The notes beneath the pieces were generated by a model, which was not told where the DNA came from, did not search any database, and was given only the letters and a program-made list of their open reading frames with translations. Positions 9,205-19,250 of a stretch of 64,000 nucleotides of DNA are shown in pieces. Origin of the DNA: Catalinimonas alkaloidigena (lineage in GTDB: Bacteria > Bacteroidota > Bacteroidia > Cytophagales > Cyclobacteriaceae); assembly GCF_029504655.1 (NCBI RefSeq), contig NZ_JAQFIL010000001.1, positions 2,919,001 to 2,983,000 on the forward strand. Reading direction: 5' to 3'. Every line of letters begins with the position of its first letter. Positions within the stretch are counted from its first letter, which is position 1. The position numbers and the translations under genes are program-made.

Positions 9205-12200
9205 CTACTTAGAACTTTTTTTGGCATCATCTTCCATGAATTTTTTCATGATGTATTTGATCCCTTTCATGGGGATGATTGCCCATGAGGGGCGGTTATT
9301 CAACTCATAACCTAATTCATATACTGCCTTTTCAAGAAGAAAAGTCTGAAGAAGTATATCCAGATCTTCCTGATTGTCAGGCAAAAAGTTACTTCCCTTA
9401 CACCGTTCAATGTATGCTTTCATAAAGATGCCACTCATATAATGATACCATTGCTCAGCCCAGTCATCCAGATATTCAGCTTCACCTTTGGTGAAAGCCT
9501 CAGTTCTGAAAAGTCCGTTATAGGCAGCATAATGATAAGAGCGTATCATTCCGGCCACATCTCTAAGTGGAGAGCGCTTCAGCCTTCTTTCACTATAAGC
9601 ACGTGCCGGTTCACCTTCAAAATCAAGTATGATGAAATCTCTTCCGGTAAAGAGCACCTGACCAAGATGATAGTCCCCATGAGCACGAATTTTCATGGTA
9701 TCTATCTTATGTGAATATATCTGCTGCATACATTTAAGGATATCCTTGCGCATAGCCTTGATGTCTTCTGCCTCTTTACGTACCGGCTCATCCAGCTTCT
9801 TAAGTGTTTTGTCTAATACCTGGAAGGTACCACGTACAGAAGATTGCAAGGAAGAAAAAACAGATCTTTGATAGTGCAATGAAAATGCTTCAGGCTTAAA
9901 ATCCTTAAGCTCTGTTGAAGAAGCCAATGCCAGGTGCATTTCAGCAGTTCTCAGGCCTAATAAGGATGATCTCTCAGTGGCAGCGCCCCCCATAAACTGC
10001 CTGATTTTCTCAGGGATTTTATCATATCCTACCGGATTAACCAGGCTACCCTTCATGGCAGGAGCGTTCTTTTGCTCAGACTGTTCTATTAATACCCGCT
10101 CAAAGTACCTTCGTACAACATCACTCATGTATGTCCAGGCATCTCCCTGATTATCTACCAATTCCTGCATCATCCCCAGAACCATATTGTCCTGTTTATT
10201 GATATCAAGCTCCAATGCTCCTACGAAACGAGGTACATTCATAAAATTAGCAGTTTCGGTCAGGAAGCGAGTGATCTCAAGGTCAGGATTGATAGCGGCA
10301 TCCAGCTTACGATACAGCTTGAAGAAATAATCCTTTTCATATATGATAGATGTATTACTTTGTTCGGCACTAAGGACTTTAGAGTTAATATCTTTATTCT
10401 TCTCTTTCCAAAGCTTGGCGGCAGATTTATCAGCACTTCCGATGAGGTTAGAGGCATTCTCTTTGCTTTTCTTCTTCTTAACCATAATTTGGAAAAGCAT
10501 CTGACGAAAAGCCTCATTGTATACAGCATCATACAGATAACCTTTTTGTCCGTCAATTTGAATGGGAGCAATCAAGCCCTGAGAGAAATTGCTTCTTAAA
10601 AATCCACTAAATTCATCCGCTATAAACGATACAGGTAATTGATAGTATTCATTTAAGCCTTCGTTATAGCTTACTTCAATCACAAGGAAAGCCCCTACTG
10701 AACTTTCAAGAGGGACATTCGCATGATGTTTTACACTTACATTCTGGATCACTCTCGCTTTACCTCCAAACCAACGACATTTAACCAGATAGTCAGGAAG
10801 CATACTTTCAATAGAAGCTAAGGTCTTGGGCTTTAAGATGTCTGTCCAGGTACTAATGTTAGCTACTAATTTTTCTTGCACCCCATCACCGGTAGACTCC
10901 ATAAGTTGAGGTTTCTTAAGCAAAAACCATTCGTAACCATGAGGTGCCAGGGTAAACAAATACGGATTTTCACCTATTCTGGGGAACTTATTGCGGCTAA
11001 AAATTTCTATAGGCACATGATCTTTAAACTCTTCCAGGTCCAGTTCCACAGGTTGAGAAAAGCGGGATAAATTCGCTAATACCAGAATTGACTCATCTTC
11101 ATAAGTACGAGTAAATGCTAGTACTTTAGCGTTTTCAGCCGAAAGAAAATCAATAGTCCCTCTGCTGAATGCCTTATGCTTTTTACGCATACTGATATGC
11201 CGCTTCATCCACCACAGTAAGGAATTGGAATTCTTCTGCTGTGTCTCCACATTAACAGCTTCATACTGATACTCGGGATCAAGGATGACTGGCAAATAAA
11301 GTTTCTGAGGATTAGTTTCTGAGAAGCCTGCGTTACGATCTGGCGTCCATTGCATGGGTGTGCGTACACCATCACGGTCACCCAGGTAATAATTATCTCC
11401 CATGCCTATCTCATCACCATAGTAAATCACCGGGGTACCGGGAAGAGACAGGAGCAAATGATTCATAAGCTCTATCTTCTTACGGTCATTATCCAATAAG
11501 GGGGCCAGTCTATGACGAATACCCAGGTTGATTTTTGCCAGCGGATCTTTGGTATAGACTTTATACATATAGTCTCTTTCCTCATCTGTCACCATCTCCA
11601 GGGTAAGTTCATCATGATTACGTAAGAACATTGCCCACTGACATGTTTCCGGAATTTCAGGGGTCTGATCCAGTATGTCTGTGATCGGGTAGCGATCTTC
11701 CATCCTTACCGCCATAAACATACGCGGCATAATCGGAAAATGGTAATTCATCTGACACTCATCTCCATTGCCAAAATAGGATGCTGAATCTTCTGGCCAC
11801 ATATTTGCCTCAGCTAACAAAAGCGTACCCGGTTTCTTTTTATCAACGTGCTTGCGAAGTTTCTTAAGAAAAGTGTGTGTCTCGGGAAGGTTTTCACAAT
11901 TAGTACCATCGCGCTCAAATAGATAAGGAACAGCGTCCAGCCTGAAGCCATCTACGCCCATATCTACCCAAAAGTCTAATACCTTGAAAATCTCTTCTAC
12001 TACTGCAGGGTTATCATAGTTCAGGTCAGGCTGATGGTAAAAAAAGCGGTGCCAGTAATATGCCTGTGCTACCGGATCCCAGGTCCAGTTAGAAGCTTCG
12101 TAATCCTGAAAGATAATTCTCACATCACTATACTTATCAGTATTATCGCTCCATACATAGAAATCTCTCTCTACTGAACCGGGCTTAGCCTTACGTGCTC

Positions 12201-12561
12201 TCTGAAACCAGGGATGCTGATCTGAGGTGTGGTTGATTACTAACTCAGTAATCACACGCAGCCCTCTTTTTTTGGCCTGCTTCATGAATTTTTTAAAATC
12301 CTGAATGCTGCCATAATTAGGATTGATATTATAGTAGTCCATAATATCGTAACCATCATCGCGAAGAGGTGAAGGATAAAAGGGTAAAAGCCAGATGGTA
12401 GTTACACCCAGATCTTGCAGGTAGTCTAGTTTTTCCAGTAAGCCTTTAAAATCTCCTATTCCGTCACCATTGTTATCTTTAAAAGCTTTAATGTGCAGTT
12501 CGTAAATAACAGCATCCTTATACCAATGTAGGTTGTCATCCAATTGAATTGTTTTGGCCAT
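9205..12561 (-). CDS. treS: trehalose synthase-maltokinase fusion
   Basis: A 1118-residue bifunctional protein. Residues 1 to about 555 are a GH13 trehalose synthase that interconverts trehalose and maltose; Asp209 in GFRLDAVPYLF, Glu251 in LLAEANMW and Asp317 in FLRNHDEL are the catalytic acids. Residues from about 580 are a maltokinase (Mak/Pep2) with the entry motif CRWFGGKAR and the kinase-like motifs HGDYHLGQ and LDFEGEPA near residues 985-1012. Maltokinase makes maltose-1-phosphate from maltose and ATP, the donor for GlgE encoded just upstream (20-base gap). The fusion would couple the two steps in one polypeptide. Fused TreS-Mak proteins are known in other bacteria. Confidence 0.94.
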   Translation of the reverse strand: MAKTIQLDDNLHWYKDAVIYELHIKAFKDNNGDGIGDFKGLLEKLDYLQDLGVTTIWLLPFYPSPLRDDGYDIMDYYNINPNYGSIQDFKKFMKQAKKRGLRVITELVINHTSDQHPWFQRARKAKPGSVERDFYVWSDNTDKYSDVRIIFQDYEASNWTWDPVAQAYYWHRFFYHQPDLNYDNPAVVEEIFKVLDFWVDMGVDGFRLDAVPYLFERDGTNCENLPETHTFLKKLRKHVDKKKPGTLLLAEANMWPEDSASYFGNGDECQMNYHFPIMPRMFMAVRMEDRYPITDILDQTPEIPETCQWAMFLRNHDELTLEMVTDEERDYMYKVYTKDPLAKINLGIRHRLAPLLDNDRKKIELMNHLLLSLPGTPVIYYGDEIGMGDNYYLGDRDGVRTPMQWTPDRNAGFSETNPQKLYLPVILDPEYQYEAVNVETQQKNSNSLLWWMKRHISMRKKHKAFSRGTIDFLSAENAKVLAFTRTYEDESILVLANLSRFSQPVELDLEEFKDHVPIEIFSRNKFPRIGENPYLFTLAPHGYEWFLLKKPQLMESTGDGVQEKLVANISTWTDILKPKTLASIESMLPDYLVKCRWFGGKARVIQNVSVKHHANVPLESSVGAFLVIEVSYNEGLNEYYQLPVSFIADEFSGFLRSNFSQGLIAPIQIDGQKGYLYDAVYNEAFRQMLFQIMVKKKKSKENASNLIGSADKSAAKLWKEKNKDINSKVLSAEQSNTSIIYEKDYFFKLYRKLDAAINPDLEITRFLTETANFMNVPRFVGALELDINKQDNMVLGMMQELVDNQGDAWTYMSDVVRRYFERVLIEQSEQKNAPAMKGSLVNPVGYDKIPEKIRQFMGGAATERSSLLGLRTAEMHLALASSTELKDFKPEAFSLHYQRSVFSSLQSSVRGTFQVLDKTLKKLDEPVRKEAEDIKAMRKDILKCMQQIYSHKIDTMKIRAHGDYHLGQVLFTGRDFIILDFEGEPARAYSERRLKRSPLRDVAGMIRSYHYAAYNGLFRTEAFTKGEAEYLDDWAEQWYHYMSGIFMKAYIERCKGSNFLPDNQEDLDILLQTFLLEKAVYELGYELNNRPSWAIIPMKGIKYIMKKFMEDDAKKSSK

Positions 12562-12580
12562 ATTTGTTGTGTAGTACTAA

Positions 12581-14542
12581 TTATTGTTCAACTCTAAATA
12601 CATGGGCTGGCATCTGATACGGGTCTAATTCTACATAGTTCCAGTCACCATGCCAGGTGTAGCGGCTGTAACTTAACATGTCATACACTACATAGGGTGC
12701 ATGTGGATTTATCCCTATTTCTTCCACAGGAATCCTCACTGAAGCACCGTGTCGGTTGTAAGGATCCATGTTCACAGCAACGATAATTTTGTTGTTGGTC
12801 TTCTCGTCGTACTTTCCAAAACACAAAATGTTAGGATTACCAGATTCTGCGAAGTGAATGTTAAATGTATGCTGTAAGGCAGTGTTTTCTTTTCTAATTT
12901 TATTGATCCTGGTAATGATCTCTTTTGTCCTGGTTTCTTTATGCCATTCCCAATGTTTGATCTCATATTTTTCTGAATCCAGGTACTCTTCTTTTCCGGG
13001 ATAAGGTGTATTAAGTCCAAACTCATATACCGGGCCGTAAAGACCATAGTTGGAAGAAAGGGTTGCTGCCAGTATCAGTCGCATGATGAAAGCCGCTTCA
13101 CCTCCATGTACAAGGACTGGGGGCAGAATATCTGGTGTGTTAGGCCAGAAGTTGGGTCTGAAATAGTCTCTCATCGGCCCCTTGGTGAGTTCCAAGAGAT
13201 ACTCTCGCATTTCCCAGGGATCATTTCTCCAGGTGAAATAAGTATAAGATTGATTAAACCCAATTTTTGCAAGCCTTTCCATCACCCTCGGGCGAGTAAA
13301 TGCCTCAGCTAAAAATATTACTTCAGGATGAGACGCTCTGATCTCTCCTATGGCCCACTGCCAAAAGGCAAAAGATTTGGTATGGGGGTTATCTACTCTG
13401 AAAATTTTGATTCCATGGTCTACCCAATATTGTATCACACTCTTGAGCTCTTTCCATAGGTTCTGCCAATCATCATTCTCAAAATTGATCGGCAGTATAT
13501 CCTGGTATTTTTTCGGAGGATTTTCAGCATATTGAACCGTACCGTCAGGCCTCCATTTAAACCATTGTGGATGTTCCTTTACGTATGGGTGGTCAGGTGA
13601 ACACTGAAAAGCAATATCTAAAGCAAGCTCAATTCCATGATTTTCTGCTTCATGAATCAGATGTTGAAAATCATCCATATTCCCCAGTTCAGGATGAATT
13701 GCTTTGTGTCCTCCTTCTTCTGCGCCTATTGCCCATGGGGAACCGGGGTCGCCGTGATTAGCGTTAAGCGCATTATTAAGCCCTTTACGAAACTTTCTAC
13801 CTATAGGATGAATAGGGGGCAAGTAAATTACATCAAAGCCCATCGCTTGAATTTCGGGTAAAAGCTTCACCACATCATGAAAGTTACCATGGCGGCCGGG
13901 CTCTGACGCTGCTGATCTTGGGAATAATTCGTACCAGGTGCTGAAGATCGCTTTGTTACGTTCTACCTCTACTTTCAGATATTCAGGATACGTACTTGCA
14001 TCAGAACGGTCATAATGCTTGTCCATCATCCCGGTAACATCATCACTCAATGCCAGCGAAACCGCCTGATCAATAAAGTCCTGGTGATCGTGCCTCCTGA
14101 GGGTATCAGCCCAAGCATAAAGTTGATCTTTGTCCGCATCGTTTAGCTGACTAGCTGTCTTCTCAAGCATCTCAGCCCCTATCAGCAATTCAACATGGAT
14201 ATCCTGCTGGGCCTCATATTTTTTCTTGATACCGTACTGCCATGTAGCAAAATGATCTACGTAACCTAAAATGGTAAACTCAAAAAAGCCGATCCTATCT
14301 GGTGTAAAGCTAGCTTTCCAACGATCGTTGATAATAAACTGCATTGGGATCTCCTGCATTTTTTCATCATCTACATGCTTGTAGAGCAATATTGCTTTTA
14401 CAATGTCATGTCCGTCAGAATATATATCAGCCTGTACTTCAATAGATTCGCTAAGCGCTCTTTTCGCCGGGAATTGACCATTTTCTACTTGAGGTGAAAG
14501 GTGTTCTATGACAACTCTTTGTCTTCCTGGTATATTTTGCAA
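12581..14542 (-). CDS. glgE: maltose-1-phosphate maltosyltransferase GlgE
   Basis: A 653-residue GH13 enzyme that adds maltosyl units from maltose-1-phosphate to alpha-1,4-glucan. The N-terminal beta domain begins RVVIEHLSPQVENGQFPAKR, typical of GlgE, followed by a helical insert and the barrel. Asp384 in IFRVDNPHTKSFAFWQW is the nucleophile and Glu413 in FLAEAFTRP the acid/base. The frame starts with TTG at 14542-14540; no ATG or GTG fits the family N-terminus better, so an unusual TTG start is likely. It is the first gene of the minus-strand unit and faces treZ across 340 bases. Confidence 0.94.
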   Translation of the reverse strand: MQNIPGRQRVVIEHLSPQVENGQFPAKRALSESIEVQADIYSDGHDIVKAILLYKHVDDEKMQEIPMQFIINDRWKASFTPDRIGFFEFTILGYVDHFATWQYGIKKKYEAQQDIHVELLIGAEMLEKTASQLNDADKDQLYAWADTLRRHDHQDFIDQAVSLALSDDVTGMMDKHYDRSDASTYPEYLKVEVERNKAIFSTWYELFPRSAASEPGRHGNFHDVVKLLPEIQAMGFDVIYLPPIHPIGRKFRKGLNNALNANHGDPGSPWAIGAEEGGHKAIHPELGNMDDFQHLIHEAENHGIELALDIAFQCSPDHPYVKEHPQWFKWRPDGTVQYAENPPKKYQDILPINFENDDWQNLWKELKSVIQYWVDHGIKIFRVDNPHTKSFAFWQWAIGEIRASHPEVIFLAEAFTRPRVMERLAKIGFNQSYTYFTWRNDPWEMREYLLELTKGPMRDYFRPNFWPNTPDILPPVLVHGGEAAFIMRLILAATLSSNYGLYGPVYEFGLNTPYPGKEEYLDSEKYEIKHWEWHKETRTKEIITRINKIRKENTALQHTFNIHFAESGNPNILCFGKYDEKTNNKIIVAVNMDPYNRHGASVRIPVEEIGINPHAPYVVYDMLSYSRYTWHGDWNYVELDPYQMPAHVFRVEQ

Positions 14543-14882
14543 AGTGATAAGGTTTGGTTAGTTATAAAAAAATAAAAAAATCTCTGCAATATTACGTAAA
14601 CAGCAGTAGATACTAGATTGTTATTTATACATAAAGTATATCTTAATTAATTTATTTTTGATCACTGAATTGCAGAATTAAGCATAAATTTCACCCATCT
14701 CTATTCTTTTATCGTATCAAATTCGGTGAGTATTCAGTTATATATTACATATTTCCTAATATGATAAAAAATTATTCGCGAACAAGGAAATATACTACCT
14801 AAGTTATTAATCATACGTATATTTCACAACTTACTTTGGTTTTAAGAAAGCTGTTTTTAAAACCAGTTAATCAGATTTTTTT
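14543..14882. promoter_or_regulatory. divergent promoter region between glgE and treZ
   Basis: A 340-base AT-rich region from which both glucan units must be transcribed. An inverted repeat of 9 bp (ATATTTCCT at 14749-14757, AGGAAATAT at 14785-14793, 27-base spacer) is visible, and a TTACTTTGG close to the -7 consensus lies about 50 bases before treZ. In DNA this AT-rich the repeat may be chance. No other gene is seen here. Confidence 0.45.
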
Positions 14883-16703
14883 ATGGAAAAATTAGTCGGT
14901 GCTTATTATCAGGCCAATTCATGCAACTTTTCAGTCTGGGCACCTCATCGCAATCAGGTAAATATTATCATCAACAAAGCAAGAAAAATAGCGCTTGCTA
15001 AAGATAATAAAGGATATTGGGAGGCAAATGCACCTGATGTTAGCCCCGGAGATCTGTATGCTATTGAACTTGATGGTGAAATCACTCGTCCTGATCCGGC
15101 TTCTATTAGCCAGCCTAAGGGCGTACATGGTCAAAGTCAGGTGCTTGACCGGCAGTATTCCCATTGGACTGATGATGAATGGAACGGCCTGTCTATGAAT
15201 GAAATGATCATTTATGAACTTCACGTAGGTACCTTTACCGATGTAGGCACCTTTGAAGGTATCATTGATAAGCTTGATTATCTGCTGTCGCTGGGCATAA
15301 ATACAATTGAAATAATGCCGGTATCCCAATTTCCCGGCACACGAAACTGGGGCTACGATGGTGTATTTCCATTCGCTGTACAGGATTCTTACGGTGGGAT
15401 GGATGGACTTAAAAAACTTGTAAATCATTGTCATCAAAAAGGCATAGCCTTTCTGCTGGATGTAGTGTACAACCATATGGGACCTGAGGGAAACTACCTT
15501 TCTGAATACGGACCTTATTTTACAGATAAATACAGTACTCCCTGGGGCAAGGCCATCAATTTTGATGACGCTTATTCCGATCATATCCGTTCGTTTTTCC
15601 TGCAAAATGCGCTGATGTGGCTGGATAATTTTCATCTGGACGGTTTAAGGTTAGATGCAGTACACGCGATCAAAGATTTTGGGGCGAAACATTTTCTACA
15701 GGAACTGGCAGATGAAGTAGAAGCTTTAGAAAGAAGGCTGCAAAGACCACTAACTTTGATTGGAGAAAGTGACCTGAATGATCCCCGCTACATAAACCCT
15801 TCTGATAAAGGAGGTTATAAGCTTACAGGACAGTGGATAGACGAATTTCACCATGCTTTGCATGCAATAGCCACCACTGAAAGAGATGGTTACTATAGCG
15901 ATTTTGGTGAGATGCATCATCTACATAAAGCATTTGAGAAGACATTTGTATACGATGGTATTTATTCACCGCACAGAAAAAAAACATTTGGAAGTAGTGC
16001 AGAAGAAAACCCTTTCCACCAGTTTGTAGTGTTCAGCCAGAATCATGATCAGATTGGGAATAGGATGATGGGCGATCGGCTAAGCCAACTTGTCTCTTAT
16101 GAAACACTCAAGCTTTCCGCGGCAGCAGTACTTCTTTCCCCCTACGTGCCTATGCTTTATATGGGTGAAGAGTATGCTGAAGAAAAGCCTTTCCAGTATT
16201 TTGTCAGTCATACTGACCCTGAACTGGTAGAAGCAGTACGTAAGGGTAGAAAAAGTGAATTTGCCTATTTTCAAAAAGAAGGCCTTGAAACCCCTGACCC
16301 ACAATCTGAACAAACGTTCAAAAACTCAACATTAAGCTGGAACTTAGAAGGAGAAAAGCATAAGATGATGCTTCAGTTTTATCAAAAGTTGATAGGCATA
16401 CGCAAACAACATCCTGCCATGCATGTAACTGAGCGTGATTTCTGCGATTTCATCCTACAGGATAAACTCATCATCATGCACAGACGTGATGATGAGGGCC
16501 ATCTCTTAATTGCATTGATGAATTTTGGCAGTCAGGAAACTAAGTACCAACTCAAAAATCAACCTGAGTTGTATAAGCTGCTTGACTCATCTGCCTCAAA
16601 GTGGTTGGGTCCGGGTGAGAAGCCTTCTTCAAAAAAAGAAGGGGAGGGACAACTCATACTTAACCCGAATTCCGTACTAGTATTATCCAATATCACGCTT
16701 TAA
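14883..16703 (+). CDS. treZ: malto-oligosyltrehalose trehalohydrolase
   Basis: A 606-residue GH13 enzyme that releases trehalose from malto-oligosyltrehalose. Order: N-terminal CBM48-like domain (FSVWAPHRNQVNIII, about residues 16-30), then the barrel with LLDVVYNHMGPEGN, nucleophile Asp258 in HLDGLRLDAVHAI, acid Glu295 in LIGESDLNDPRY, and FSQNHDQIGNR. The length is normal for TreZ. It opens the plus-strand unit treZ, GH57, treY, malQ. TreY, encoded two genes on, makes its substrate, so the pair converts glucan ends into trehalose. That trehalose can re-enter the TreS-Mak-GlgE route encoded divergently. Confidence 0.95.
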   Translation: MEKLVGAYYQANSCNFSVWAPHRNQVNIIINKARKIALAKDNKGYWEANAPDVSPGDLYAIELDGEITRPDPASISQPKGVHGQSQVLDRQYSHWTDDEWNGLSMNEMIIYELHVGTFTDVGTFEGIIDKLDYLLSLGINTIEIMPVSQFPGTRNWGYDGVFPFAVQDSYGGMDGLKKLVNHCHQKGIAFLLDVVYNHMGPEGNYLSEYGPYFTDKYSTPWGKAINFDDAYSDHIRSFFLQNALMWLDNFHLDGLRLDAVHAIKDFGAKHFLQELADEVEALERRLQRPLTLIGESDLNDPRYINPSDKGGYKLTGQWIDEFHHALHAIATTERDGYYSDFGEMHHLHKAFEKTFVYDGIYSPHRKKTFGSSAEENPFHQFVVFSQNHDQIGNRMMGDRLSQLVSYETLKLSAAAVLLSPYVPMLYMGEEYAEEKPFQYFVSHTDPELVEAVRKGRKSEFAYFQKEGLETPDPQSEQTFKNSTLSWNLEGEKHKMMLQFYQKLIGIRKQHPAMHVTERDFCDFILQDKLIIMHRRDDEGHLLIALMNFGSQETKYQLKNQPELYKLLDSSASKWLGPGEKPSSKKEGEGQLILNPNSVLVLSNITL

Positions 16704-16742
16704 TTTGTATCGCCCAATAAACTGACTCAGATATTTACAGGT

Positions 16743-19202
16743 ATGAGTAAAAATAAATTTGTTTGTATACACGGTCACTTTTATCAGCCACCCCGTGAAA
16801 ACCCCTGGCTGAACACCGTTGAAGTTCAGGATTCCGCTTATCCTTTTCATGACTGGAATGAAAGAATCTCTTCCGAATGTTACTCCCGAAATTCAGCAGC
16901 CAGGATTCTGGATGGTGAAGGGAGGATTGTAGATATCGTAAACAATTACAGCCGGATGAGCTTTAATTTCGGTCCAACGCTGATGCAGTGGATGAAAAAT
17001 AAAGATCCTGAAACTTACAAGGCTATTCTGGTTGCGGATAAAGAAAGTCTGAAAAGATTCTCAGGCCATGGTTCAGCGATTGCTCAGTCTTTTAACCACA
17101 TAATCATGCCATTGGCTAATCGTAGGGATAAGGAAACGCAGGTAATCTGGGGCATTAAAGACTTTGAACATCGCTTTAAAAGAAAACCTGAAGGCATGTG
17201 GCTTAGCGAGACAGCGGTAAATACAGATACCCTGGAAGTCATGGCAAAGTATGGCATTAAATTTACAATTCTCTCTCCCTATCAGGCAAAAAATGTGAGG
17301 AAGATTGGGGAGAAGGAATGGATAGATGCCAACGGAGCTAAAGTTGACCCCCGCTGCCCTTATCTTTGTAAATTACCTTCAGGTAGAAAAATTAACTTGT
17401 TTTTCTATGATGGTCCTGTCTCTCAGGGAATAGCTTTTGAAGGACTACTTAATAACGGAAAAATTTTCGCGGACCGGCTCACCGGTCAGTTAGATATGCA
17501 GGATGAGACAAATACCCCTCAGCTCATGCACATCGCTACTGACGGAGAGACTTACGGACATCACCACCGCCTGGGTGAGATGGGACTCTCTTACTGCTTG
17601 CATCATATTGAGCATAATGAAGAAGCAAACCTGACGGTATATGGAGAGTATCTGGAAAAATTTCCTCCTGAATATGAAGCCCAGATCATTGAGAATACTG
17701 CCTGGAGTAGTACACCTCACCTGGAAAGATGGTCAGAGGATGGGGGTGGCAATACCGGAGGACATCCCAACTGGCATCAGAAATGGAGGAAACCACTACG
17801 TGAAGCTTTTGACTGGCTTAGAGACGAAATGATTATTTTCTTTGAACAAGAAATGAATACGCTGGTACGTAAACCCTGGGATGTCCGTAATGCCTACATA
17901 GATGTCATTCTGGATCGCTCACGTGAAAACACTGAAAAGTTTGTGAAATTTCATGCAAAGAAACCTCTAAGCCATAAGGAGCAGATTAAGTTCTTTAAGC
18001 TATTGGAGATTCAGTATCACTGTATGTTGATGTACACCAGTTGTGGGTGGTTTTTTGATGAAGTAACAGGGATAGAAACCTTACAGGATATTTTATATGC
18101 TGCCCGCGCGATACAGCTTGCACAGGACCTTGGTGAAAAGAATTATGAAAAAGAATTTATCAGGCTATTGAAAAAGTGTCCAAGTAATATTCCTGAGTAT
18201 GGAAATGCTGCCGCTGCCTACGAAAAATTTGTAAAGCCCTCTATTGTAGACATGCATCGGGTGGGGGCGCATTTCGCGATTTCCTCCCTCTTTTTTGAGT
18301 ATCCTGAAAAGTCTAAAGTTTATAGTTTTGATGTGGACTCCGAGCATTATGAGTTTTACGAAGCCGGAAAATATTCCCTGGCCATTGGTAAAGCAAAGCT
18401 AACTTCTGAAGTAAGCTGGGAAGAAAACCTGATCAGCTACTCCATACTTCACCTGGGTGATCACCACTTGTTCGGCGGTGTGCGCGAATTTAATAACGAA
18501 GCCTCCTACGAAAGTATGATGAATGAAATTCGTGATGCATTTGAAAAAAGTCGCGTACATGAAGTGGTTGTATTGATGGATAAACATTTTGGCAACCATA
18601 ACTATTCATTCTGGCATCTCTTTAAAGAGGACCAGAAAAAGATACTGGACAAGGTAATGGGGCATACCATGAAATCAATTGAAAGCAGTTTCTCCGATAT
18701 TTATGAAGATAATTATTCTTTGATGCAGGCCATGAAAGAACTTGGGTTAACTCCCCCTACCCCACTGAAGTTTTGCAGTGACTTCACCATCAATGCCAAA
18801 CTTGAAGAAATTTTTAAAGAAGACGATATTGATTATAAAGAGCTGAATGCGATTGTAGAAAGCTTCAAAAGACTGGAAGTGAAAGTGAATAAAGTGGGAT
18901 TAGACTTTCTGGCCGCAAAAAAAATAAACGGGCTGATGAGCAGGCTTAAAAATTCTCCAGAAGATGTACTCCTGATGAGTAAGATCAGTAAATTTATGGA
19001 GGCTACGAAAAAAGTCCAGCTCACGCCCGATTTGTGGCAGGCACAGAATTTCGCATTTCAGCTAAGAAGAAACAACTATCAGCATTATCTGGAAAAAAGT
19101 GAAATAGGAGATCAAGAGGCCACTGTGTGGATTGATAATTTTAATGAACTTTTTTCCCACCTGAATATTAAAATTACTGAAGGATCGCTGATGGCTACAT
19201 AA
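16743..19202 (+). CDS. GH57-family glycoside hydrolase with DUF3536-type C-terminus
   Basis: An 819-residue cytosolic protein. The start, CIHGHFYQPPRENPW, is the conserved opening of GH57 enzymes; further family features are GMWLSETAVN (about residue 155, containing the probable catalytic Glu) and DGETYGHHH (about 265, probable Asp). The C-terminal half (from about 350) matches proteins annotated DUF3536. GH57 contains amylases, branching enzymes and glucanotransferases; the exact reaction is not fixed by sequence. It lies 39 bases after treZ and 48 before treY, so an alpha-glucan chain activity, such as debranching or trimming to feed TreY, is inferred. Confidence 0.85.
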   Translation: MSKNKFVCIHGHFYQPPRENPWLNTVEVQDSAYPFHDWNERISSECYSRNSAARILDGEGRIVDIVNNYSRMSFNFGPTLMQWMKNKDPETYKAILVADKESLKRFSGHGSAIAQSFNHIIMPLANRRDKETQVIWGIKDFEHRFKRKPEGMWLSETAVNTDTLEVMAKYGIKFTILSPYQAKNVRKIGEKEWIDANGAKVDPRCPYLCKLPSGRKINLFFYDGPVSQGIAFEGLLNNGKIFADRLTGQLDMQDETNTPQLMHIATDGETYGHHHRLGEMGLSYCLHHIEHNEEANLTVYGEYLEKFPPEYEAQIIENTAWSSTPHLERWSEDGGGNTGGHPNWHQKWRKPLREAFDWLRDEMIIFFEQEMNTLVRKPWDVRNAYIDVILDRSRENTEKFVKFHAKKPLSHKEQIKFFKLLEIQYHCMLMYTSCGWFFDEVTGIETLQDILYAARAIQLAQDLGEKNYEKEFIRLLKKCPSNIPEYGNAAAAYEKFVKPSIVDMHRVGAHFAISSLFFEYPEKSKVYSFDVDSEHYEFYEAGKYSLAIGKAKLTSEVSWEENLISYSILHLGDHHLFGGVREFNNEASYESMMNEIRDAFEKSRVHEVVVLMDKHFGNHNYSFWHLFKEDQKKILDKVMGHTMKSIESSFSDIYEDNYSLMQAMKELGLTPPTPLKFCSDFTINAKLEEIFKEDDIDYKELNAIVESFKRLEVKVNKVGLDFLAAKKINGLMSRLKNSPEDVLLMSKISKFMEATKKVQLTPDLWQAQNFAFQLRRNNYQHYLEKSEIGDQEATVWIDNFNELFSHLNIKITEGSLMAT

Positions 19203-19250
19203 TCAAAATTACAGTTTACTTGTATTTTTTAACCTAAATCAAAATAAGCT

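Noticed and set aside
14931..15635. Minus-strand 234-codon ORF opposite treZ
   Set aside because: It is long by chance only; the plus-strand frame has complete TreZ catalytic motifs, and the antisense product shows no family features.
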